From Marinirhabdus sp963799365 (lineage in GTDB: Bacteria > Bacteroidota > Bacteroidia > Flavobacteriales > Flavobacteriaceae): a stretch of 64,000 nucleotides of DNA. How positions within the stretch are numbered: the first letter of the stretch is position 1; each line of letters opens with the position of its first letter. Made by a program: the position numbers and the translations under genes. Shown in pieces: positions 45,173 through 54,137 of this stretch. Where the stretch lies: assembly GCA_963799365.1 (NCBI GenBank), contig CAWCWV010000015.1, forward strand, positions 1-64,000, read 5' to 3'. A model generated the notes under the pieces. The model saw only the letters and a list, made by a program, of their open reading frames with translations, searched no databases and was not told the DNA's origin.

Positions 45173-47206
45173 ATGTCTCCAGAAACTATTCTTTACATTG
45201 TCATTGCCGCCGTGATTGCTTTTGCTTTGGCGGTATTTATGTATGGTTATAAATCAAAATACAGTGGGAAATTAAAATGGTTGTTTGGAATTCTTCGGTT
45301 TTTAACGTTGTTTGCTATTTTAATTCTTTTAATTAATCCGAAATTTAAAAGCGAGACATATAACATTGTGAAGCCAAGCTTGCCTGTGTTAATAGACAAT
45401 TCAAGCTCCGTTTCAGAATTAAATCAAGTTGAAAATGTTTCAGCAATAATCTCTAAACTTAAAGAGAACTCCGATTTAAACGATACCTTCGAGCTGTCTT
45501 TTTTCACCTTTGGAAACGATTTTAAAGCAACAGACTCCGTCACATTTACCGAAACTAATACCAATATTGCCAAAGCTCTTTCGGCTACTAACGAAGTTTT
45601 TAAGAATACGATTGCGCCTACAATTCTAATTTCAGATGGAAATCAGACCCTTGGAAGTGATTATGAGTTTTCTTCAGCAAACTTTAAAAATCCTGTGTAT
45701 CCATTAATTTTAGGGGATTCTATAAAGTATACCGACTTAAAACTAGAGCGGCTCAATACCAATAGATATGCTTTTTTGAAGAACCAGTTTCCTGTGGAAG
45801 CTATATTGGTCTATAGTGGAACGGGTTCAGTAAATTCGCAATTTACTATTTCTCAAGGAGCTGCAATTGTATACAGAGAGAATGTATCCTTTTCAGAAAC
45901 CGATAATACTAAAACTATTTCACTTACACTTCCAGCATCACGTGTAGGATTACAGAGATATACCGCGCAAGTTGTTCCTACTGAAGATGAAAAGAACAAA
46001 GTAAACAATAGCAAGCAATTTGCTGTGGAAGTGATAGATCAGGCAACGAATGTGTTGATAGTAAGCGCTATGGTTCATCCAGATATGGGAATGTTTAAAA
46101 AAGCTATTGAATCCAACGAACAACGCAAAGTAACATTTGCAAAGCCTACAGAAGCTGTTGCTCAGTTGCAGGACAATCAGTTAATTATTTTGTACCAACC
46201 CAACCGAAGTTTTGCCAATGTGTTTTCTGAAATCGAGAAATTAAAAATGAACTCGTTCATCATTTCAGGAACAAAAACCGATTGGAGTTTTTTGAATAAT
46301 GCACAAGCTGTTTTTCAGAAAGAAATAACAGGACAACGCGAAGATGCTTCTGCAGCGCTCAATATAAATTATGGAGCTTTTGCCATGGAAGATATTGGCT
46401 TTAGTAACTTTCCGCCATTGCCAACATTATTTGGCGCCTTGCAAATTACGGTTCCTCATGAAGTTATTTTAAGTCAAACCGTTAGCGGTTTCAATACAGA
46501 AAATGCTTTGCTAGCTACTGCCGAAATAAACGGAAAAAGAGACGCGATCTGGGATGCAGAGGAACTATGGAAATGGCGTGCGCAGAGTTATCTTCAGCAA
46601 AATAACTTTCAGGAATTCGATGATTTCGTTGGAAAGTTGGTGCAATATCTTGCTTCTAACAAGCGAAGGAGCAGACTAGAGGTAAGCAATGAATCTTTTT
46701 ACTATAACAACAGCCCGATTAAAATTTCGGCACAGTATTTCGATAAGAATTATGTGTTCGATCCACGGGCGTCTTTAACAATTTCAGTTGTTGAACAGCA
46801 AAGCAAACAAAGGACAGTGTTCCCAATGCTACTGAAAAATAATTTCTATGAAGTAGACGTAAACAGTTTGCCAGCCGGAGAATATGCCTATACCGTTGCA
46901 GTTGGTGACGAAGCTATTGCCAGAACAGGATCTTTTACAATTTTAGATTTTAATGTGGAACAACAATTTGGGAATGCCAACGTAGCGAAACTGAATAGAG
47001 TAGCAACAAATACAAAAGGAACTGCTTTTTTTCCTAGTCAAATAGAGGATTTAATAACTACATTGCTAAATGACGATAGGTTTCAATCTATCCAGAAAAG
47101 CGAGCAAAAAATCGTACCTTTGGTAGATTGGAAATATCTTCTTGCACTCATCGTACTTTTCTTGACTGCCGAGTGGTTTATTAGAAAATATAACGGACTT
47201 ATATAA
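45173..47206 (+). CDS. VWA-like membrane protein
   Basis: 677 residues. Two N-terminal helices (about 5-25 and 36-58) and one at the C-terminus (about 650-668) enclose a large periplasmic region. The start of this region resembles a von Willebrand A fold: VLIDNSSSVSE replaces the DxSxS metal site as D-NSSS, and TILISDGNQTLG follows. The rest is beta-rich. Relatives are common next to SPFH genes in Bacteroidota but have no established function. A prohibitin-like gene follows after 23 bases. Confidence 0.8.
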   Translation: MSPETILYIVIAAVIAFALAVFMYGYKSKYSGKLKWLFGILRFLTLFAILILLINPKFKSETYNIVKPSLPVLIDNSSSVSELNQVENVSAIISKLKENSDLNDTFELSFFTFGNDFKATDSVTFTETNTNIAKALSATNEVFKNTIAPTILISDGNQTLGSDYEFSSANFKNPVYPLILGDSIKYTDLKLERLNTNRYAFLKNQFPVEAILVYSGTGSVNSQFTISQGAAIVYRENVSFSETDNTKTISLTLPASRVGLQRYTAQVVPTEDEKNKVNNSKQFAVEVIDQATNVLIVSAMVHPDMGMFKKAIESNEQRKVTFAKPTEAVAQLQDNQLIILYQPNRSFANVFSEIEKLKMNSFIISGTKTDWSFLNNAQAVFQKEITGQREDASAALNINYGAFAMEDIGFSNFPPLPTLFGALQITVPHEVILSQTVSGFNTENALLATAEINGKRDAIWDAEELWKWRAQSYLQQNNFQEFDDFVGKLVQYLASNKRRSRLEVSNESFYYNNSPIKISAQYFDKNYVFDPRASLTISVVEQQSKQRTVFPMLLKNNFYEVDVNSLPAGEYAYTVAVGDEAIARTGSFTILDFNVEQQFGNANVAKLNRVATNTKGTAFFPSQIEDLITTLLNDDRFQSIQKSEQKIVPLVDWKYLLALIVLFLTAEWFIRKYNGLI

Positions 47207-47229
47207 ATTCAAAAAAAAATAGATTTAAA

Positions 47230-48045
47230 ATGGAAAAATTACCTAAAATAGGAATACCTATAATTATTGTGATTATATTATTAATAATTGTGATCGCAAA
47301 ATCTGCTGTTACCATCGACTCTGGAGAAGCTGGAGTTTTGTACAAGACCTTTGATAATGGTGTTGTAACAGATGAGGCACCTTTGGGAGAAGGATTTCAC
47401 CTAATTGCACCATGGAATAAAGTATTTGTGTATGAAGTACGTCAGCAAGAGCTTTTCGAGAAAATGAGAGTGCTTTCCTCTAATGGGTTAGAAATTCAGA
47501 TTGATGCTTCCGTTTGGTACGAACCTGTATACAGCAACCTGGGAAATCTACACCAATCTCTTGGTAAAGATTATCTGCAGCGAGTGATACAACCAGCCAT
47601 TAGAAGTGCTGCACGTAGTGTTGTGGGACGTTATACGCCAGAACAGTTGTACAGTAGTAAGCGTGATGCTATTCAAGATGAAATATTTGCTGAAACAAAA
47701 ATTATCCTTGAAAAACAATATGTGCAGTTAAATGAAGTACTAGTACGTGACGTAACGCTTCCAAACACTATTAAGGAAGCAATTGAACGTAAGTTGAGAC
47801 AAGAACAGGAATCTTTGGAGTATGAGTTTAGATTGGTAACTGCCTCTAAAGAAGCTGAAAAGGTGCGAATTGAAGCACTTGGTAAAGCAGATGCAAACAA
47901 GATTTTGAGCGCTTCTTTAACCGATAAAATTTTACAGGATAAAGGAATAGATGCTACATTAAAACTATCTGAATCTCCAAATACTAAAGTGATTGTAATT
48001 GGAGGCGGCGAAAGCGGATTGCCTTTAATTTTGGGGGATAATTAG
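47230..48045 (+). CDS. prohibitin-like SPFH protein
   Basis: 271 residues. One N-terminal membrane anchor (about 7-28, IGIPIIIVIILLIIVIAKSA), the SPFH/band-7 domain (about 30-200, VTIDSGEAGVLYKTFDNGV... LRQEQESLEYEF), then a charged coiled coil with repeated EAEKVRIEALGKADANKILS. Such proteins form ring scaffolds that organise membranes and control proteases. A probable operon partner of the VWA-like gene upstream. Confidence 0.9.
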   Translation: MEKLPKIGIPIIIVIILLIIVIAKSAVTIDSGEAGVLYKTFDNGVVTDEAPLGEGFHLIAPWNKVFVYEVRQQELFEKMRVLSSNGLEIQIDASVWYEPVYSNLGNLHQSLGKDYLQRVIQPAIRSAARSVVGRYTPEQLYSSKRDAIQDEIFAETKIILEKQYVQLNEVLVRDVTLPNTIKEAIERKLRQEQESLEYEFRLVTASKEAEKVRIEALGKADANKILSASLTDKILQDKGIDATLKLSESPNTKVIVIGGGESGLPLILGDN

Positions 48046-48069
48046 AGATCGTTTCATTTTTAAATATAG

Positions 48070-48105
48070 AAAGCCTTCAGACTTGTTAGTTTGAAGGCTT
48101 TTTTT
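48070..48105 (+). terminator. terminator of the prohibitin-like gene
   Basis: AAAGCCTTCA (48070-48079), loop of 12, TGAAGGCTTT (48092-48101), T-run. Confidence 0.9.
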
Positions 48106-48153
48106 GTTGAAATGGTTTCAGTTTGTTTTTATTATACCGAAATACTATTTTTA

Positions 48154-48181
48154 CTACCGACTACCGACTACCGACTAGAAA
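48154..48181. repeat. heptad repeats, CTACCGA type
   Basis: CTACCGA three times in tandem, then CTAGAAA, a few bases beyond the stop of the minus-strand symporter gene. Confidence 0.8.
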
Positions 48182-48184
48182 AGA

Positions 48185-49945
48185 CTATTTTTTCTTCTTT
48201 TTCTTCCACAAAGTAAATATGGTAAAAGCAGAAACCACAGCAATCGCTATTAAGATTCCGGCGCCCATCATATTTCCGTAGATGATGTAGCCAGTTGCAA
48301 ATAGTGACGTATAAACAAATACAATTCCAAGGAGCATAGACGCAAGGTCTATGGTAAAAACATCGTTGGTAGTTTTTAAAGGGAGGTTTTCTTCGGCAGC
48401 TTTCTTTTTAAAGGGCTTCCAGCCGTTTCCATAAGGAGTAACAGCATTATAAAAGTTAGCCAGGGTTTTGCTATCGGTAGGGCGGGTGAGGAGTGTCACG
48501 GCTAGCCAGGCAATGGTTGTGATGGCCACGCCATAAATTAACTTCTCGTAGTCTTCCAGTCCCAGATTTACAAATTCAAAGAAGAGCGCCATCACGAAGG
48601 AAACGATCATTCCTGTAATTTCACTGTAGGCGTTTACACGCCACCAAAACCAACGGAGGATAAAGATGAGTCCGGTACCAGCACCAATTTGTAGTAAAAT
48701 AGCGAAGGTGCTTAAGGCACTACTTAACGCCAACGCCAATAAGGCAGCAAAAAACATGAGCACAACAGTAGAGAGCCTACCAATAGCCACCAATTCTTTT
48801 TCGGAAGCTTCTGGCTTTACAAAACGTTTATAAAAATCTAAGGAAATGTAAGATGAACCCCAGTTAAGGTGTGTGGAAATGGTACTCATAAATGCAGCAA
48901 TAAGGGACGCAACCACCAATCCTAACAAACCTGAAGGTAAATTGGTCAACATGGCTGGATACCCCAAATCGTGTCCTAGTACGGCATTTGGGAATTCGTT
49001 GCCAATGTCCGATAATTCAGGATATAGAATTAAAGAAGCCAAGGCGATCAAAATCCACGGCCATGGACGTAAGGCGTAATGTGCTACGTTAAATAGAAGC
49101 GTGGCGCCAATGGCATTTTTTTCATCTTTAGCAGAAAGCATTCGTTGGGCAATGTAGCCACCACCGCCAGGCTCTGCACCAGGATACCAAACGCTCCACC
49201 ATTGTACTGCAATAGGAATGATAAGTAATACTAAAAGCGAATTTGTATCATTAAAGTCTGGAAGAAAATTTAATTTATCAGAAACATTCTCGTGGGTGAG
49301 TAGTTTGTTTAGTCCGCCAATTTCAGGCATATTTACAATGTAATACGCTGCCCAAACAGAACCTACCATCGCCACTGTAAACTGAAGGAAATCTGTAAAA
49401 ATAACACCTCTCAAGCCACCAAAAGAACTATATGCCACTGTAATTAAAGACGCATACAAAACACATTCCCAAGGCTCTAAGTTGAATAAAATCCCACCAA
49501 TTTTTATAGCTGCCAAACATACCGAAGCCATAATCATTACATTAAAGAATACGCCTAAGTAAATGGCTCTAAAACCACGTAAGAAAGCAGCTTCTTTACC
49601 ACTGTAACGCATTTCATAAAATTGAAGATCTGTCAACACCTTACTACGTCTCCATAGTTTTGCATAGACAAATACGGTAAGCATACCCGTTATTAGAAAT
49701 GTCCACCAAACCCAATTTCCAGAAACCCCATTTTGCCGTACAATATCGGTCACTAGGTTAGGCGTGTCTGCTGAAAAGGTTGTGGCAACCATAGATATCC
49801 CCAATAACCACCAAGGCATATTTCTACCCGACAAGAAAAATTCCTTTGTATTTTTTCCAGATCGTTTGGCAACTACAACACCTATAACGAGAAAAATGGC
49901 AAAAAAGCTGCCTATTAAAACCCAATCCAATGTCTGTAACTGCAT
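48185..49945 (-). CDS. sodium:solute symporter family protein
   Basis: About 586 residues from MQLQTLDWVLIGSFFAIFL, with 13-14 transmembrane helices in the SSS/SLC5 pattern. Landmarks: FFLSGRNMPWWLLGISMVATTFSADTPN in TM1-2, the YSSFGGLRGVIFTDFLQF segment, and STISTHLNWGSSYISLDFY in TM8 with Ser/Thr at the Na site. The substrate cannot be deduced. Fifteen codons upstream remain open but overlap the preceding gene. The start lies 1 base after the stop of the HhH protein gene, forming an operon with it and the OmpA-like gene. Confidence 0.9.
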   Translation of the reverse strand: MQLQTLDWVLIGSFFAIFLVIGVVVAKRSGKNTKEFFLSGRNMPWWLLGISMVATTFSADTPNLVTDIVRQNGVSGNWVWWTFLITGMLTVFVYAKLWRRSKVLTDLQFYEMRYSGKEAAFLRGFRAIYLGVFFNVMIMASVCLAAIKIGGILFNLEPWECVLYASLITVAYSSFGGLRGVIFTDFLQFTVAMVGSVWAAYYIVNMPEIGGLNKLLTHENVSDKLNFLPDFNDTNSLLVLLIIPIAVQWWSVWYPGAEPGGGGYIAQRMLSAKDEKNAIGATLLFNVAHYALRPWPWILIALASLILYPELSDIGNEFPNAVLGHDLGYPAMLTNLPSGLLGLVVASLIAAFMSTISTHLNWGSSYISLDFYKRFVKPEASEKELVAIGRLSTVVLMFFAALLALALSSALSTFAILLQIGAGTGLIFILRWFWWRVNAYSEITGMIVSFVMALFFEFVNLGLEDYEKLIYGVAITTIAWLAVTLLTRPTDSKTLANFYNAVTPYGNGWKPFKKKAAEENLPLKTTNDVFTIDLASMLLGIVFVYTSLFATGYIIYGNMMGAGILIAIAVVSAFTIFTLWKKKKKK

Positions 49946-49946
49946 A

Positions 49947-50567
49947 TTAATACACTTTAAGTGATTTAGCTTGGCCCACCCAATTGTCACGCTCTATGCG
50001 TCCCGGGAAAAAATCTATCATTTCGGTAATGAGTTCTATGTCTCTAAGCGATAATTTGCTAATTTGTGCATAGTTGTAAATCCCTATATCATTTAATTTT
50101 GTTTCAATATAGGGGCCTATTCCATTTATTTTAGTGAGGTCTTCTTTGTCCTCGGCATCGGCATACCCAAAGCTATCAAAATCTAACTCATCATTATCTT
50201 CTTCAGTCTCTTTAGAATTTTGTTTGGTTTCAGCAAGATAAGTGGCTTTGTTTTTTTCGGCAAAACTAATCGTGTTTTGTAGGCGTTCTTCAGCTTTAGA
50301 TTCTTCCAGAATTTCCTGCTGTTCTTGAACCATTTTTAGGAGCTTGGGCTCCATTTCGTTGAAAATTGTATCTATATCCCTGGCATTTTTTGAAGGAGGT
50401 GTTTTCAAAGCGTTCACTTCTCGTTTTAACCTGTTAATTATTGTTCGGTATTTATTACGCAGTAATTGAGAAGCAGAAAAATAACCCAATAAAAATGCAC
50501 TCAGCATTAATAGAAAAACCCCCACATAGTTGGGTAAGCTTTGTAAAAACTCTGTAAATGCCTCCAT
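49947..50567 (-). CDS. membrane-anchored helix-hairpin-helix protein
   Basis: 206 residues. An N-terminal transmembrane helix (about 13-33) precedes a charged coiled-coil region (about 40-140), then a helix-hairpin-helix domain (about 145-205, LTKINGIGPYIETKLNDIGIYNYAQISKL... EMIDFFPGRIERDNWVGQA). The HhH part matches the COG3743-type domain found in many membrane proteins; despite its DNA-nuclease label, the role is unknown. Overlaps the OmpA-like stop by one base (TAATG) and leads into the symporter gene. Confidence 0.8.
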   Translation of the reverse strand: MEAFTEFLQSLPNYVGVFLLMLSAFLLGYFSASQLLRNKYRTIINRLKREVNALKTPPSKNARDIDTIFNEMEPKLLKMVQEQQEILEESKAEERLQNTISFAEKNKATYLAETKQNSKETEEDNDELDFDSFGYADAEDKEDLTKINGIGPYIETKLNDIGIYNYAQISKLSLRDIELITEMIDFFPGRIERDNWVGQAKSLKVY

Positions 50568-51538
50568 TATTCTTCGCTAAATTTTATTTCTATTCGTTGG
50601 TTCAAGTTACGTCCTTTTTCGGTGTTATTACTTGCAATTGCCTGGCCTTCACCTTCGGAAATCGCTTTAATTTTATTTTTATCTATATTTCCTTTTGAAA
50701 CCAAATACCACCGTATTTGTCTGGCAAATTCTAAACCACGAGAATAATTATCTATGGCGCTTCCAATATTGTCTGTGTGACCAACAACAGTAATTTTTAA
50801 ATTAGGATTTGCTTCTAGAGCCCTTAGAACTTCTTGCAGTGTCGTTTCCAGAACTGGACTGTTAAGAATCTCCGATGAAGAAAAACGCGGATAAATGGTT
50901 TTTGTTTCAGGAATTTCTTTGTTAAAGTTTTCAGCCCGTTTTAAGTCTAATGGCTGTATGGTAAACGAAATTGCTTTGTCATACCTATTGTCAATATTAA
51001 AAGCTATAGTTGTAATATGTGGCTTAATTACAATACGTTGGGCAGCGACACCAGCGTCCAAAAGCATAGCTTTAATTTGTTTTGCACGTTGGGTTCCAAA
51101 ATTGGGCGATTCTATATTTTCTTCAGCACTATATTTTGAAACAATTACTACTTCGGTATTAGCGTGTTCTAAGAGGTAACTGTTCAGCTTATATTTAAAA
51201 TCCTGTGTATTAGGAGGAATATAAACCGTAGCGCTGTTTTTTTTAATTTGAATATTTTCGGGATACATAAAAAGTACACCTCCTTGTTCGGTTGTGGCGG
51301 TAAGGCCAGTGTAAGATTCGGCATTGTTTAGAGAATCTAAGGTATTAGACGTTTCATTTTCAGTGAATAGAGGCAGTCCATCATTTTCGTATCCAGCATT
51401 ATTTCTTTCTTCACTAGTTACATCATTTTTAGTTTCGGTATACCTTGCGATAGCATCTGGTTGCAACCAATGATAAAACCATAATCCAAAAAAGGACCAG
51501 ACTATAAATACCAAAAATGCGATTGTGAAATTTTTCAT
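50567..51538 (-). CDS. OmpA-like domain protein
   Basis: 323 residues. One N-terminal membrane segment (about 5-23) anchors it; the middle contains a degenerate OmpA-like repeat (about 95-205, FKYKLNSYLLEHANTEVVIVSKYSAEENIESPNFGTQRAKQIKAML). The C-terminal OmpA domain (about 210-323) carries LKITVVGHTDNIGSAIDNYSRGLEFARQIRWYL and NQRIEIKF, which bind peptidoglycan. Probably a wall-binding protein of the inner membrane. First gene of the operon with the HhH and symporter genes. Confidence 0.88.
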   Translation of the reverse strand: MKNFTIAFLVFIVWSFFGLWFYHWLQPDAIARYTETKNDVTSEERNNAGYENDGLPLFTENETSNTLDSLNNAESYTGLTATTEQGGVLFMYPENIQIKKNSATVYIPPNTQDFKYKLNSYLLEHANTEVVIVSKYSAEENIESPNFGTQRAKQIKAMLLDAGVAAQRIVIKPHITTIAFNIDNRYDKAISFTIQPLDLKRAENFNKEIPETKTIYPRFSSSEILNSPVLETTLQEVLRALEANPNLKITVVGHTDNIGSAIDNYSRGLEFARQIRWYLVSKGNIDKNKIKAISEGEGQAIASNNTEKGRNLNQRIEIKFSEE

Positions 51539-51666
51539 GAACAGTAAAACCAGTCTCTTACAGGGTTTTAGCTAATTGTGTTGTTAACTATCAAATCTAT
51601 AAAAATAAATCAGGAGGACTTGCATAAATTTAAGATGTTTTTCACATTCTATGCACAATTTTTGTT

Positions 51667-51674
51667 TACTTTTG
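51667..51674 (+). promoter_or_regulatory. -7 box of the his operon
   Basis: TACTTTTG matches TAnnTTTG. A good -33 TTG is not seen, only TTC. The leader ATG follows 11 bases later. Confidence 0.55.
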
Positions 51675-51685
51675 AAATCGAAATT

Positions 51686-51742
51686 ATGAACAACATAAAT
51701 TTACATCATCATCATATTATAATCCACGCTCCTGCGAGGTGA
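51686..51742 (+). CDS. hisL: his operon leader peptide
   Basis: The 18-codon frame MNNINLHHHHIIIHAPAR-stop has four successive His codons (CAT), three Ile codons and a fifth His. It stands between a promoter-like box and a factor-independent terminator in front of hisG. A ribosome that stalls for lack of charged tRNA-His would stop around 51704-51727 and leave the following bases free to form an antiterminator. This is the classical design of his attenuation. Confidence 0.85.
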   Translation: MNNINLHHHHIIIHAPAR

Positions 51743-51777
51743 TTTGGTATTGATGTTATTCTAACATATCCAGAACC
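51738..51777 (+). promoter_or_regulatory. his antiterminator hairpin
   Basis: GGT-GA-TTTGG (51738-51747) with CCAGA-ACC (51770-51777), plus AT/AT and ATGTTA/TAACAT inside, folds as one long hairpin with small bulges and loop TTC. Its 5' arm covers the leader stop codon, so a ribosome finishing the peptide would block it. Its last three bases ACC are also the base of the terminator stem, making the two exclusive. Confidence 0.6.
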
Positions 51778-51804
51778 CGTTTGAGCAATCAAGCGGGTTT
51801 TTTT
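51775..51804 (+). terminator. his attenuator terminator
   Basis: ACCCGTTTGA (51775-51784), GCAA tetraloop, TCAAGCGGGT (51789-51798), then a T-run to 51804. All ten pairs form, one being G-U. Confidence 0.92.
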
Positions 51805-51810
51805 ATGCGC

Positions 51811-51830
51811 TTCGACTCCGCTCAGCGAAC
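51811..51830. repeat. dispersed repeat, TTCGACTCCGCTCAG type
   Basis: This is the reverse-oriented relative of the TTGAGCGCAGTCGAAA motif at 41241. Confidence 0.55.
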
Positions 51831-51861
51831 ATAAATTATGAAATAATTGAAAGATAATAAA

Positions 51862-52722
51862 ATGATAAACAAACTAAAAATTGCAGTACAGAAGTCAGGA
51901 AGATTAAATGAGGATTCGTTACAATTATTAAAAGATTGTGGTATTTCTATAGACAATGGTCAAGACCAATTAAAGGCCGAAGCCAAGAACTTCCCCATTG
52001 AAATTTATTATTTGCGGAATGGAGATATACCACAGTATTTAAAGGATGGCGTCGTAGACTGTGCTATTATTGGTGAAAATGTACTGGTTGAAAAAGGCAA
52101 CGAGATTACAATTTCTTCTGCATTAGGATTTTCAAAATGCCGCGTTTCTTTAGCCATACCCAAAGGTGAGGTCTATAAAAATATCTCAGATTTTAAAGGC
52201 AAACGCATCGCTACTTCCTATCCTGAAACTACTAAAAATTACCTTGCAAAATTTGGAATAGAAGCAGATCTGCATATTATTAATGGTAGTGTGGAAATTG
52301 CACCAAATATTGGTCTGGCAGATGCTATTTGCGATATAGTGAGCAGTGGTAGTACCTTGTTTAAAAACAATTTGAAAGAAGTAGAAGTGATCATGAAAAG
52401 TGAAGCAGTTTTAGCGGTTTCACCTACTATTTCTGCAGCTATGAAACAGATCTTAGAAAAACTCCAGTTTAGAATCCAATCGGTTTTAAAAGGCAGGGAT
52501 TCCAGATATGTGTTGCTGAATGCTCCTAATGATAAATTGGCAGAGATTACCGCAATTCTGCCTGGAATGAAGAGTCCAACCATACTTCCACTAGCTGAAG
52601 AAGGCTGGAGCAGTATTCACTCTGTAGTAAACCAAGACAAATTTTGGGAAGTAATAGATAAATTAAAAGAAGCTGGTGCCGAAGGTATACTGGTTTGTCC
52701 AATTGAAAAAATGGTGCTATAA
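51862..52722 (+). CDS. hisG: ATP phosphoribosyltransferase
   Basis: First enzyme of histidine synthesis: ATP plus PRPP give phosphoribosyl-ATP. 286 residues from MINKLKIAVQKSGRL; a TTG five codons upstream is less likely. Long form with a C-terminal regulatory ACT-like domain (about 215-286, where histidine inhibits). KSGRLNEDSL and the PRPP-binding segment ADAICDIVSSGSTLFKNNL are clear. Controlled by the attenuator just upstream. Confidence 0.96.
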   Translation: MINKLKIAVQKSGRLNEDSLQLLKDCGISIDNGQDQLKAEAKNFPIEIYYLRNGDIPQYLKDGVVDCAIIGENVLVEKGNEITISSALGFSKCRVSLAIPKGEVYKNISDFKGKRIATSYPETTKNYLAKFGIEADLHIINGSVEIAPNIGLADAICDIVSSGSTLFKNNLKEVEVIMKSEAVLAVSPTISAAMKQILEKLQFRIQSVLKGRDSRYVLLNAPNDKLAEITAILPGMKSPTILPLAEEGWSSIHSVVNQDKFWEVIDKLKEAGAEGILVCPIEKMVL

Positions 52723-52748
52723 AGTAAGAATAAGGAAATAATGATATC

Positions 52749-52770
52749 TGTTTGAGCGATATCGAAACCT
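52749..52770. repeat. dispersed repeat, TTGAGCG-type
   Basis: TGTTTGAGCGATATCGAAAC with flanking CT, in the hisG-hisD gap. Diverged relative of the motif at 41241. Confidence 0.5.
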
Positions 52771-52792
52771 ACAAATACATTATAAAGAACAA

Positions 52793-54079
52793 ATGAAAAA
52801 AATAATTAACCCAACACCTAAAACCTGGCCTACAATCTTAAAACGCCCTACCAAAACCGTAAAAGATATTGAAGCCACCGTATCCGAAATATTTGCTGAA
52901 ATTGAAAAAAAAGGGGACAGAGCCCTTGCCAAATACACCCAATTGTTTGATGGAGTGAGCATAGATACACTACAAGTTTCTGAAACGGAGTTGGATGCTG
53001 CTGAAATAACTTCAGAATTGAAAGAAGCCATTCAGCTTGCCAAAAAAAATATTACAACATTTCATAGCGCTCAAAAAACTGATATTATTAAAGTAGAAAC
53101 AATGCCAGGTGTACACTGTTGGCAGGAAAAACGAGCTATTCAGAAAGTTGGTTTATACATTCCTGGAGGAACAGCACCTTTGTTTTCAACCATATTAATG
53201 TTGGCTGTTCCCGCAACACTTGCAGGATGTAAAGAGATTATACTTTGTACACCACCAGATAAAAATGGTGAAATTAATCCAGCAATTCTTTACACTGCAA
53301 AATTGTGTGGCGTTACAAAAATTTATAAAGTTGGAGGCATACAAGCTATTGCGGGAATGACATTTGGTACTGAAACTATTCCACAAGTATATAAAATATT
53401 TGGTCCAGGCAATCAGTTTGTCACAGTCGCAAAACAAGTAGCCACTAAATACGGTGTAGCCATTGATATGCCCGCGGGCCCTAGTGAACTATTGGTTTTT
53501 GCAGATGAAACCGCCAATGCAGCTTTTGTAGCCTCAGATTTATTAAGTCAGGCAGAACATGGAGCCGATAGCCAGGTGATATTGGTGTCAACTTCTGAAG
53601 CATTGTTGGATCATGTAAAAGTTGAAATTGAAAACCAAATAGAGGTGCTACCCCGAAAAGAGATCGCTAAAAAAGCCATCGAAAATTCTAAACTGATTTT
53701 AATTTCAACAAATGAAATAGCTTTGGAACTAATTAATCAATACGCACCAGAGCATTTTATTGTAGTTTCCAAAAACGAAGACTATTTTATAGATAAAGTC
53801 GAAAATGCCGGTTCGGTTTTTATAGGCAGTTACACCCCAGAAAGTGCAGGAGATTATGCTTCCGGAACCAATCATACATTGCCAACGAACGGGTATGCAA
53901 AACAATATTCAGGAGTGAATCTGGATAGTTTTTTAAAGAGTATTACATTTCAGAAGATCTCTTCAACAGGTATTCAGCGTATTGGCCCGTCTATTGAGTA
54001 TATGGCAGAAGCTGAGGGCCTTCAGGCACATAAAAATGCGGTTACCTTAAGATTAAATTCAATTTATATAGATAAATAA
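52793..54079 (+). CDS. hisD: histidinol dehydrogenase
   Basis: Last enzyme of the pathway: oxidises histidinol to histidine with NAD in two steps, using zinc. 428 residues. Seen: VGLYIPGGTAPLFSTILM, GPGNQFVTVAKQ, DMPAGPSELLVFADE, zinc ligands around LLSQAEHGADSQ, and YAPEHFIV followed by TNHTLPT with the catalytic E/H region. Cotranscribed with hisG. Confidence 0.97.
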   Translation: MKKIINPTPKTWPTILKRPTKTVKDIEATVSEIFAEIEKKGDRALAKYTQLFDGVSIDTLQVSETELDAAEITSELKEAIQLAKKNITTFHSAQKTDIIKVETMPGVHCWQEKRAIQKVGLYIPGGTAPLFSTILMLAVPATLAGCKEIILCTPPDKNGEINPAILYTAKLCGVTKIYKVGGIQAIAGMTFGTETIPQVYKIFGPGNQFVTVAKQVATKYGVAIDMPAGPSELLVFADETANAAFVASDLLSQAEHGADSQVILVSTSEALLDHVKVEIENQIEVLPRKEIAKKAIENSKLILISTNEIALELINQYAPEHFIVVSKNEDYFIDKVENAGSVFIGSYTPESAGDYASGTNHTLPTNGYAKQYSGVNLDSFLKSITFQKISSTGIQRIGPSIEYMAEAEGLQAHKNAVTLRLNSIYIDK

Positions 54080-54082
54080 CTT

Positions 54083-54116
54083 GGACTCCCCCTTTGAAGG
54101 GGGGTAGGGGGATGTT
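54083..54116. repeat. CCCCCTTTGAAGGGGG-type palindrome
   Basis: GGACTCCCCCTTTGAAGGGG continuing GGTAGGGGGATG, in the hisD-hisC gap. I recall this as a common dispersed repeat in Flavobacteria. It could pair with itself strongly in mRNA and affect the balance between hisD and hisC. Confidence 0.6.
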
Positions 54117-54137
54117 TCCTCTCAATAAAATTAAATT

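Larger units (their letters stand above)
51539..51861 (+). other. his operon leader region
   Basis: The 323 bases between the OmpA-like gene and hisG hold the his promoter, the His-rich leader peptide and the attenuator, annotated below, then a dispersed palindrome at 51811-51830. The first 100 bases belong to the opposite gene's upstream region; I see no other gene. Confidence 0.7.

Noticed and set aside
45173..47206. Identification of the VWA-like gene as BatA/BatB aerotolerance protein.
   Set aside because: It is much longer, has a degenerate metal site and a different membrane layout, and lacks the bat and moxR neighbours.
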